11,828 nucleotides of DNA, taken from Methanobacteriaceae archaeon (GTDB taxonomy: Archaea; Methanobacteriota; Methanobacteria; Methanobacteriales; Methanobacteriaceae). The notes below the pieces were generated by a model. It saw only the letters and a list, made by a program, of their open reading frames with translations. It had not been told where the DNA came from and searched no databases. Made by a program: the position numbers and the translations under genes. Shown in pieces: positions 6,191 through 11,828 of this stretch; the first letter of the stretch is position 1, and each line of letters opens with the position of its first letter. The DNA lies in the NCBI GenBank assembly GCA_030693105.1, contig JAUYBK010000002.1, positions 1-11,828 of the forward strand. The letters are read 5' to 3'.

Positions 6191-7150
6191 AACGCTCTTT
6201 CCTTTTGTGTGTTCATATTTTTATTATGGTTGGCAGTGCTTTTTCTAGCCATTTAATGCCGTTGTTGAAGGTTAATTGGAAGAATTTGATGTAAGTGTTT
6301 AAGTTTTTCTTTGAGACTCCTCGGAACATGTTTAGGAACGGTCGTAGGAGTGAGTGTCTGTTTTCTGCGTTGTTGACGTGATTTTCTCCTTCTGCATACT
6401 TTCGATGGGAATGGTTGATTATTTGGTGTTCTTTTACTTGTTTGTGGCTGTTCAGGTCTGAATAGATTGTATAATCGTCGGTGAATATTCTTATTAGTCC
6501 TTTACAGTGCTTTTTGATTTTATTTCGTATTAATTGTTTGGATAGGTTTTTTTCCACATTGAAGATGGTTTGGCCGGTCTTTCTGTCTACTATAGTGAGG
6601 ATTGGTGGTTTGTCTTTGTCCCAGGTGCCTCTTCGTCGGGGTTTGTTTTTTTTAAACCTTTTTCACCTGCAGAGTAGTACATTTCATCAATTTCGATGTC
6701 TCCAGATAAAATCGGATCTGGTGATTTTTTGGCCAGGCATTCTTTGAAATCTTTGGATAATCTGTAAACTGACTCCCATTTATGGCCTAATTCTTTTGAA
6801 AGTCTATTTACACTTTTTTTATCTAAATTAGCCATTATGTAGAGCATTTCGCCCATGGGAAGTTTTTTATTATAAAATATGGTTCCCGTTAAATCTGTGA
6901 AATTTTTACCACATTCATTGCACGAATAACGCCTTACAGGAGTTTTTCGAACAAAACCTCTTTTATAAACCTTATCTGAATGACAATCCGGACAATGAAC
7001 TCCTTCAGACCATTTTATGCATCTGAAAATTTCTAAAGCTTTCTCATCATCAGGCACAAACAATTTTACCCCTAAATCTTCCCCTTTCATATTTAATAAT
7101 ATGTCCCTCAAAATATATAAACTTTGCACACATAGATGGGTAAGAGCGTT
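6191..7150. mobile_element. IS1595-type insertion sequence (~960 bp)
   Basis: The ends are inverted copies: AACGCTCTT at 6191-6199 and AAGAGCGTT at 7142-7150, nine exact bases. Less perfect matching continues inward (TTTTGTGTG against CTATGTGTG after a small gap). Both ends abut T runs (T9 before, TTTTT at 7151-7155 after), so a target duplication of at least five T is possible. The true ends and the duplication cannot be fixed inside homopolymers, and the 8-bp duplication expected for IS1595 elements is not exactly matched (TTTTTTTT against TTTTTAAA). The one gene inside is an IS1595/ISXO2-type transposase read on the minus strand. The insertion sits between a terminator and a convergent gene, so it probably disrupts nothing. 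Confidence 0.78.
6213..7090 (-). CDS. IS1595/ISXO2-like transposase, two frames joined by -1 shift at A8
   Basis: This DDE-type transposase would move the surrounding element. The first frame, from ATG 7090, gives an N-terminal zinc ribbon (C33-x2-C36, C57-x2-C60), a helical linker and the first catalytic motif GDIEIDEMY (D135). It stops at 6590 with an unrelated tail. The second frame carries TWDKDKPPILTIVDRKTGQT, then IRIFTDDYTIYSDL (second Asp) and YAEGENHVNNAENRHSLL, ending at 6213. A slip of -1 at the A8 run (6646-6653 on the given strand) joins them into a normal protein of about 292 aa. This may be programmed frameshifting, an inactivating deletion of one A, or a homopolymer misread. 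A TATA-like TTTATATATTT near 7110-7120 would give a nearly leaderless message at ATG 7090. A longer GTG start at 7129 would place that TATA inside the gene. Confidence 0.8.
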
Positions 7151-7174
7151 TTTTTAAATGAAATTAGTTTTTCT

Positions 7175-7182
7175 AAAAAAAA
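7175..7182 (-). terminator. T8 terminator of the methylthiotransferase operon
   Basis: On the minus strand eight T follow the stop codon at 7185-7187 after two bases. This is a typical archaeal oligo-T signal at the end of the three-gene operon. Confidence 0.6.
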
Positions 7183-7184
7183 GA

Positions 7185-8459
7185 TCAGACCAATTCTCCC
7201 CGCAGGTAAGTACTTTTAGCTTCTATTATCCTCACCTGAACCAATTTCCCCAACGTTGCATCCTCAACAATTACGGTTTTATAAGAATAATTACGCCCTA
7301 AATATCCGCCTTTAGAACCTTTATCAGTTATCAAAATATTTTGAATGCTATTTAATAGTTTTTGATTTTTTTGGTAAGCTATTTCTGTTTTCAATTCATT
7401 CAATTCTCGGGAACGCTTCTTCATAGCGCGATGATCAATCTCATTTAGGCGTGAAGATATAGCTCCCGGACGATGCCGATATTTTGAAATGTGGAGAAAA
7501 TCGGGTTGAATATCATGTACCAGGTCTAATGTGTCCTGGAAAGCGTTGTTATCTTCGGTGGGATAACCCACTATCACATCGGTGGCCAGTGAAAGTTCGG
7601 GTATTTCCTTACGAAACTTAAAAACAATATCTTTAAAGTTTTCAACAGTGTGGCCCCGATTCATATCTTTAAGAACCTGGTTGTTGCCAGTCTGAATGGG
7701 AAGATGCAGGAATTTATAAACTTTTTCATCTTTAAATGACTCCCGGAGTGCTTCAACATCCCCGGCCATGCTGTGGGGATGCATCATACCCACTCTGACT
7801 CTAAAATTTCCTTCGATGGATGTTATTTCCTTGATGAGTGATGATAACTTATATCCTGTGTCTTTACCATATGCGGCAGTGTCTTGAGCAGTTAACTGAA
7901 GTTCAACGCAGCCGTCCTGGACAGCTTGCTCTGCTTCTAATGTTAGTATGCTTTCCGGATAGCTCTGCAATTTTCCTCGGGCCAAACGGGTGCAGCAGTA
8001 GGTACAAACTCCCTGACAGCCCTCAGCAATTTGTAGAACGTGTACCAAGGGGTTAAAACGTTTCTTAGGAAGCCCAGCTTTAATATCATGACTGTGACCA
8101 GTTTTCCTCTTGATTTCTCCCTTAAAAGCTGCTTCCACAACTTCAAGGGCAGAATTGATTTGTCGTGCTCCGATCCAGCTGGCCTGGGGAGCAATGCGAT
8201 CCAGTTTTTCGGGGTCAATATCCACCATACACCCGGCTACCACCAGCTTCTTCAGGGGATACAATGAACCAATAGTTTTTATGCGGTTTATGATCTTCTG
8301 TTCGGTAGGTAGCTTAACGTAGCAGGAGTTAAGAATAAGAACCTCGGCCTCATCAGTGAATTGAACTATTTCGTGTCCTGCTTTTTTTATTGAAGCCACC
8401 ATAATCTGGGAATCTGCCTGATTAAAGGTACAGCCAAAGGTTTCCAAATAAACTTTCAT
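7185..8459 (-). CDS. tRNA methylthiotransferase, archaeal MiaB/CDKAL1 (MtaB) type
   Basis: The product is a radical-SAM enzyme expected to add a methylthio group to N6-threonylcarbamoyladenosine at position 37 of tRNAs (ms2t6A), which helps anticodon pairing. The 424-aa protein has all three parts. The N-terminal UPF0004 domain has its cluster cysteines in ETFGC (C10), LNSC (C46) and VAGC (C77). The radical-SAM core has CQGVCTYC (C148, C152, C155), LHLPIQTGNNQVL and DVIVGYPTE. A C-terminal TRAM-like RNA-binding segment covers about 365-424. Start ATG 8459 has AGGATGAT 5 bases upstream. It is the last gene of an operon, 31 bases after pcm. No symbol is given because mtaB also names the methanol methyltransferase of methanogens. 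An i6A-specific MiaB is unlikely in an archaeon. Confidence 0.93.
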   Translation of the reverse strand: MKVYLETFGCTFNQADSQIMVASIKKAGHEIVQFTDEAEVLILNSCYVKLPTEQKIINRIKTIGSLYPLKKLVVAGCMVDIDPEKLDRIAPQASWIGARQINSALEVVEAAFKGEIKRKTGHSHDIKAGLPKKRFNPLVHVLQIAEGCQGVCTYCCTRLARGKLQSYPESILTLEAEQAVQDGCVELQLTAQDTAAYGKDTGYKLSSLIKEITSIEGNFRVRVGMMHPHSMAGDVEALRESFKDEKVYKFLHLPIQTGNNQVLKDMNRGHTVENFKDIVFKFRKEIPELSLATDVIVGYPTEDNNAFQDTLDLVHDIQPDFLHISKYRHRPGAISSRLNEIDHRAMKKRSRELNELKTEIAYQKNQKLLNSIQNILITDKGSKGGYLGRNYSYKTVIVEDATLGKLVQVRIIEAKSTYLRGELV

Positions 8460-8490
8460 TTCAAATCATCCTAATTTATCAAAAAAAGTT

Positions 8491-9144
8491 TTATTCCGGC
8501 CATCCGTGCTTGCCAATCAGGGGTACGAAGGCCACTCCTCCCAGCTTCTGGGTTTCGAAATCATTTTCAGATATTCTACGTATAAAAATTAATTCCTGAA
8601 AATAATGGTCGGTCCCCACTGGACTTAAGAGCTTTCCATTTGTAATAAGCTGATTTTTTAATGGTTCCGGGACTTTTGGTGCGCTGGCAGTGGCGTAGAT
8701 ACGGTCAAATGGTGCTTCATCGGGATATCCCCTACTACCATCACCCACCACCACTGTCACCTGGTCTTCATAACCTGTGCGTTTCAAGTTCTCTCGGGCC
8801 TTTTCTGCCAGTGATTCTATTCTCTCTAAGGAGTAAACATGGCCGTTGACACCCACTATCTCTGCCACTACGGCAGCATTATAACCAAAACCAGTACCTA
8901 TTTCTAAGACCTTCATTCCCTCTTTTAGATCCAGCTTCTCACAGATAATGGCTACCATGTGAGGTGCAGATATGGTCTGACCCTCACCGATAGGTAGAGG
9001 ACTGTCCAGATAAGCATAGGAAAGTTTATCCGAGGGAATGAATTTCTCTCGGGGAACCTTTAGCAGGGCATCTTTTACCCTAGAACTGTGTATGTAGCCA
9101 CTGTGCTCTAAGTTTTCAACCAGTTCCTGTCGCCGGTCATTCAT
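8491..9144 (-). CDS. pcm: Protein-L-isoaspartate O-methyltransferase
   Basis: This cytoplasmic enzyme uses S-adenosylmethionine to methylate isoaspartyl residues in damaged proteins, starting their repair to aspartate. The 217-aa protein is full length. It has the family motif GEGQTISAPHM (about 53-63), the SAM-binding motif VLEIGTGFGYN (79-89), the acidic loop YSLERIE, and VVVGDGSRGYPDEAPFDRI with the conserved region after motif II. The C-terminus (VAFVPLIGKHGW) matches the family ending. Its ATG overlaps the stop of the upstream zinc-finger gene by 4 bases (9141-9144), so translation is probably coupled. The next gene downstream is the tRNA methylthiotransferase, also SAM-dependent. Confidence 0.95.
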   Translation of the reverse strand: MNDRRQELVENLEHSGYIHSSRVKDALLKVPREKFIPSDKLSYAYLDSPLPIGEGQTISAPHMVAIICEKLDLKEGMKVLEIGTGFGYNAAVVAEIVGVNGHVYSLERIESLAEKARENLKRTGYEDQVTVVVGDGSRGYPDEAPFDRIYATASAPKVPEPLKNQLITNGKLLSPVGTDHYFQELIFIRRISENDFETQKLGGVAFVPLIGKHGWPE

Positions 9145-9758
9145 TCTACCACTTTAGAGGTTTCTACCAATTTAGCAGTCAGATCATAATTGCAACGTTT
9201 TTCAGATACCGGAATTCCATATACTCTTTTTGTAACATTAGCATAGGCAAATCCACGCCTCATTCGTCTTTCTAATGTTTTGATGGCTTTGATACGGAAG
9301 ATGGTTCGGTCCATCTTCACCACGTCCCCTACAGTAAAGGCAAAATCTCGGTCCACTTCCACCTTACGGGATAAAACTATTCCATGAAGGTCCACGGAAA
9401 CACCAACTCGGGCCGGTATGTCCACCGATGATGCCCAGATGGTGACCAGATCTTGAACCAAACTTTCAGTTACCCGGGCCGTTCTTTTATTTTCCAGAGA
9501 GGTGATCCTCACTCTTTCATTTCCCACTTCCAGAACGTCATCTAACCTCAGTATTTCGTCCGGATAGAAACTCACCCACCCTTTCTCTGATTCTTCAAAT
9601 TTACTGATGATAATTCTGATTTCCAGAGGCTGGGGTTTTTCTACAATTTCGCGATAAACATTACCACAACTTTCACACTTTAAAAGTAGTTCCTGAGTCT
9701 GATTTCCCTTTGATTTAAGTACTTGATGTTGGGGGGAGCCACATGATGGACATTTCAT
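9141..9758 (-). CDS. HVO_0476-like archaeal zinc-finger protein
   Basis: The 205-aa protein matches the conserved but uncharacterised archaeal family represented by HVO_0476 in Haloferax. A zinc ribbon sits at the N-terminus (C3-x2-C6, C28-x2-C31: MKCPSCG and KCESCGNVYRE). A long region rich in beta-strands follows, with DDVLEVGNERVRITSLENKR and FTVGDVVKMDRTIFRIKAIKT and many Arg/Lys residues. The ribbon plus small beta barrels suggests nucleic-acid or ribosome contact, but that is inference. It heads an operon with pcm and the tRNA methylthiotransferase. The ATG at 9756-9758 has a clear ribosome site AAGGAGAA (9764-9771). A TATA-like region lies about 50-60 bases upstream. Confidence 0.85.
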   Translation of the reverse strand: MKCPSCGSPQHQVLKSKGNQTQELLLKCESCGNVYREIVEKPQPLEIRIIISKFEESEKGWVSFYPDEILRLDDVLEVGNERVRITSLENKRTARVTESLVQDLVTIWASSVDIPARVGVSVDLHGIVLSRKVEVDRDFAFTVGDVVKMDRTIFRIKAIKTLERRMRRGFAYANVTKRVYGIPVSEKRCNYDLTAKLVETSKVVE

Positions 9759-9805
9759 AATAATTCTCCTTAAAAAATAGCAATAAACTTACGTTTTAGT
9801 TAAAT

Positions 9806-9848
9806 TAATTTTATATTTTTATATTCAACTTAATTTTTATATTCAACT
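9806..9848 (-). promoter_or_regulatory. AT-rich promoter with 15-bp direct repeat, operon of zinc-finger-pcm-methylthiotransferase
   Basis: On the minus strand AGTTGAATATAAAAA occurs twice (9834-9848 and 9816-9830, 18 bases apart), followed by TATAAAATTAA. TATA-like motifs fit a start near 9785, between them and the AAGGAGAA ribosome site. The upstream copy overlaps the stop codon of the preceding dehydratase gene. The repeat may be a duplicated promoter element or a regulator site. Confidence 0.55.
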
Positions 9849-10352
9849 ACTATTTTGGTAATCATCCCTTATCTCTTTTTTTAGAAAATGTTTAACCAGT
9901 CCTCCGTCTTGAAGTATTTCCAGCATGAAATTCTGAAAGGGCTGTATCTCAAATTTTTCACCAGTGGTCTTATTTTCGATTAATCCCGCTTCCAGATCTA
10001 CAGCTAACTCTTCACCCTTTTTTGCTTCCACATCCGCCACTATAACCGGCAACCCTACGTTAATGGCGTTACGGTAGAATATGCGGGCAAAAGAACGGGC
10101 CACTATAGCCCCCACTCCCACATGTTTCAAGGCTACGGGAGCCTGTTCCCGGGAAGATCCGCAACCAAAGTTCCAGCCAGCGACTATTATATCCCCCTCT
10201 TGAACCTGGCGGGCAAAGATAGGATCTTCTCCTTCCAACACATGGGATGACATCTCATCAATATCCAAGATCCGAAGATAACGGCCGGGAATTATCACGT
10301 CAGTGTCAACGTGATCTCTAAATTTCCAAACCTGTCCTTCTAATTTTTCCAC
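9843..10352 (-). CDS. Homoaconitase / 3-isopropylmalate isomerase small subunit (HacB/LeuD type)
   Basis: The small swivelling subunit of an aconitase-family hydro-lyase pairs with a large iron-sulfur subunit not in this window. The 169-aa length and motifs are typical: FRDHVDTDVIIPGRYL (11-26), GWNFGCGSSREQAP (59-72, substrate-binding Ser/Arg) and ARSFARIFYRNAINVGLPVI. In methanogens two paralogues exist. LeuD works in leucine synthesis; HacB works in the 2-oxosuberate chain elongation that leads to coenzyme B. The specificity loop here is YLRI (25-28). Homoaconitase-type subunits carry YLR with an Arg that reads the longer substrate, whereas LeuD types carry YLVY, so I lean to HacB. The start is GTG (10350-10352) with AGAGGAA upstream. 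The gene lies 32 bases after mptG, probably in the same transcript. Confidence 0.85.
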   Translation of the reverse strand: MEKLEGQVWKFRDHVDTDVIIPGRYLRILDIDEMSSHVLEGEDPIFARQVQEGDIIVAGWNFGCGSSREQAPVALKHVGVGAIVARSFARIFYRNAINVGLPVIVADVEAKKGEELAVDLEAGLIENKTTGEKFEIQPFQNFMLEILQDGGLVKHFLKKEIRDDYQNSS

Positions 10353-10384
10353 TAAAATTCCTCTTATTCTTAAATTCTGTTGAA

Positions 10385-11380
10385 CTATTCGGTAATTAAT
10401 TCTGCACCATGATTCTGTGCCTTACTAATGATAATTTCGCCTTCATGACAACCCAATACATCTTCAGCTGCTTTAATAAGTTCATTAGGACGTTTATCAG
10501 TGATGGCATATACAGTGGGGCCAAAAGAACTCATGCCCGCACCGGCTGCACCGGCTAATCTTAATGATTCCATTAACTCCCCAATAAGGGGGTTTTGCAG
10601 TTGGTTTTCGATTTTTTTAAATCCCACATTTTGGATGATGTTCAAAGCATCCCCAAAGGCGTCTAGATCACCTTCCACTAGGGCCGGCATCATTTTCATG
10701 AGCAGCAGGTGGGAAAGCTTCTCCACTTCCCTTAAGGGGACTGGACAGTACTCCTGAAAAATGTTGACCTCTTTTTTACCAGAAATCCGGTTTTCAAAGA
10801 GGGGAACAACAATTAGTACCTTCCAATCCTGGGGAAAATCATAGCGAGCGATAACTGGTGGGGGCGATGCCGGGGAAGCTGATGAAGGTAAAAATTCAAG
10901 TTTTTCACTTCTTCGATGTCCTCCGTCAACTACGAAACCACCTTCCTGAAATGCAGCAACTCCTATTCCGGATGTACCGCCTCTTCCTACAATTTGGGCT
11001 ATTTTCCAGGCACTCAAATCATGTCCCACATAATTGGACAGTAGTTTACCTACAGCCAGAGCTATTTGAGTCCCAGAACCCAATCCCGCATGGTTAGGGT
11101 AAGTTTTCTCCACTTTAAAATTGAAACCTCCGTCCAGCCCCAAAAAATCCATCATTTTAACCGCAGCAGATTCTATCTTGGACTGGAAATCCTTGCGGCG
11201 GTTAAGACTTAAGTTTCGATTTTTAGAAAATTCGAGTTCTATACCCCTTTCTACTGGTTTTAATTTTAAAACCAGGCTGGGTTTTTCCAGGGTTAACCCC
11301 ACACCTCCATCTACCCTACCCTGGGAACCGTTAAGATCTATTAGGGTAATGTGGAGCCGGGAAGGAGTCTTAATTATCAA
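10385..11380 (-). CDS. mptG: Beta-ribofuranosylaminobenzene 5'-phosphate synthase
   Basis: Beta-RFAP synthase joins 4-hydroxybenzoate or p-aminobenzoate to phosphoribosyl pyrophosphate with loss of CO2 and PPi. It is the first committed step to the arylamine part of tetrahydromethanopterin, the C1 carrier of methanogenesis. The 331-aa protein has the GHMP-kinase-like fold of the family: PSRLHITLIDLNG at the N-terminus, TYPNHAGLGSGTQ (93-105) and GRGGTSGIGVAAFQEGGFVV (about 132-151), a stretch characteristic of this enzyme. GAAGAGMSSFGPTVYA lies near the C-terminus. An in-frame TAG lies just upstream, so the start must be TTG at 11378-11380, with only a weak GGGTAG ribosome site. It follows the Tes-like gene by 15 bases and is probably co-transcribed with it. 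Confidence 0.93.
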   Translation of the reverse strand: MIIKTPSRLHITLIDLNGSQGRVDGGVGLTLEKPSLVLKLKPVERGIELEFSKNRNLSLNRRKDFQSKIESAAVKMMDFLGLDGGFNFKVEKTYPNHAGLGSGTQIALAVGKLLSNYVGHDLSAWKIAQIVGRGGTSGIGVAAFQEGGFVVDGGHRRSEKLEFLPSSASPASPPPVIARYDFPQDWKVLIVVPLFENRISGKKEVNIFQEYCPVPLREVEKLSHLLLMKMMPALVEGDLDAFGDALNIIQNVGFKKIENQLQNPLIGELMESLRLAGAAGAGMSSFGPTVYAITDKRPNELIKAAEDVLGCHEGEIIISKAQNHGAELITE

Positions 11381-11395
11381 ATTAAACTACCCATA

Positions 11396-11828
11396 TCAAC
11401 TTTTAAATGGTTTAGAAAATTTTTTCTCAATTTCCTGACGGTATATGGCGTTCATAGAACAGAAGGGTATGATGCGGCCGTCTGGCACTGCGTAGTGTAT
11501 TACACACCGTTTAACTCTGTCCTGGTCAAAGTTCCAGGGATCCATAAAGTGCATGCAGGAAATTAAAAGTGTTTTGTGGTGGAAGTCACCAAGGGCACTG
11601 TAAGATCGTTCTTTGAACACCTTGACCAGTATATTCTTTATATCCACTGATTCTGGTGCTTTAGACGGATGCAAGGTTTTGGGGAGTTCAACTGAAGCTC
11701 TGGCCACTACTTTAACCTTGGATACTATTCCTCCATCATTAATGTCGTGGCTACTCTTGGATAAAAGTTCGAAAAAGCGGTCCACATCAACAAAGTGGGT
11801 GATGGGAATTATTTCATCGTTTTCAATA
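11396..11828 (-). CDS. Radical SAM protein, Tes (tetraether lipid synthase)/MJ0619-like, C-terminal part
   Basis: The frame is open to the window edge, so only the last ~144 residues are present and the radical-SAM cysteines lie outside. What is visible fits the C-terminus of the MJ0619/Tes family. It reads IIPITHFVDVDRFFELLSKS, then SALGDFHHKTLLISCMHFMD, RCVIHYAVPDGRIIPFCSMN and an AIYRQEIEKKF tail. Members join the phytanyl ends of archaeol-type lipids to make membrane-spanning tetraethers; an earlier proposal placed MJ0619 in methylation of methanopterin. The downstream neighbour mptG is a methanopterin gene, so this context does not exclude the older idea. An internal GTG at 11785 is not the start, since the frame continues upstream through clearly family-like sequence. 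The family call rests on recall of the ending and on partial sequence. Confidence 0.75.
   Translation of the reverse strand, partial: IENDEIIPITHFVDVDRFFELLSKSSHDINDGGIVSKVKVVARASVELPKTLHPSKAPESVDIKNILVKVFKERSYSALGDFHHKTLLISCMHFMDPWNFDQDRVKRCVIHYAVPDGRIIPFCSMNAIYRQEIEKKFSKPFKS

Noticed and set aside
7838..8322. Several plus-strand open frames of 70-75 codons
   Set aside because: All lie antisense to the intact tRNA methylthiotransferase gene and have no ribosome site or recognisable motif.
10500..11438. Plus-strand open frames opposite mptG
   Set aside because: They mirror the mptG frame and show no family features or ribosome sites.

Overview
The window looks like chromosomal DNA from a pseudomurein-walled methanogen of the order Methanobacteriales, most likely the genus Methanobacterium. 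The reasons are a beta-RFAP synthase (methanopterin pathway), a homoaconitase-type small subunit, a tetraether-lipid-synthase-like radical SAM protein, a secreted protein ending in the transglutaminase-like domain common on Methanobacterium surfaces, archaeal TATA boxes with T-run terminators, and tRNA genes without an encoded CCA. The genus is inferred from this content, not from a search.

Left part (1-3186). A rubrerythrin fragment (+) is interrupted by an in-frame TAG. A membrane PAS/HisKA_2 histidine kinase (-) is broken by about four frameshifts and reads as a pseudogene. Next comes an intact operon (-) of a GerW/YtfJ-family protein, a DUF2953 membrane protein and an unrecognised 78-aa protein. 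The first two families are best known as the ytfJ/ytfI pair of spore-forming Bacillus, yet here they sit in an archaeon that makes no spores.

Middle (3187-7184). A TATA box precedes a tRNA-Val(GAC)/tRNA-Phe(GAA) pair. A small zinc-ribbon gene split by a one-base frameshift follows, then about 550 bp without an intact gene but with several inverted repeats. A 570-aa exported protein comes next. It joins a glycosidase-like TIM barrel to a C-terminal transglutaminase-like (Cys-His-Asp) domain and carries a Trp/Tyr/Lys-rich insertion with four-residue periodicity inside the barrel. I infer that it acts on the cell wall. An IS1595-type insertion sequence about 960 bp long lies directly behind its T-run terminator. 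Its transposase is split at an A8 run in a way that a -1 frameshift would repair.

Right part (7185-11828, all -). Transcription runs right to left through two probable operons. The first is Tes-like radical SAM protein (partial), beta-RFAP synthase (mptG), then the homoaconitase/isopropylmalate isomerase small subunit. After an AT-rich promoter with a 15-bp direct repeat comes the second: an HVO_0476-like zinc-finger protein, protein-L-isoaspartate methyltransferase (pcm), then an archaeal tRNA methylthiotransferase (MiaB/CDKAL1 type). These are intact housekeeping genes for cofactor and lipid synthesis, protein repair and tRNA modification. About 6.8 kb of coding sequence elsewhere in the window has no lesion, so the cluster of lesions in the kinase is unlikely to be random sequencing error.
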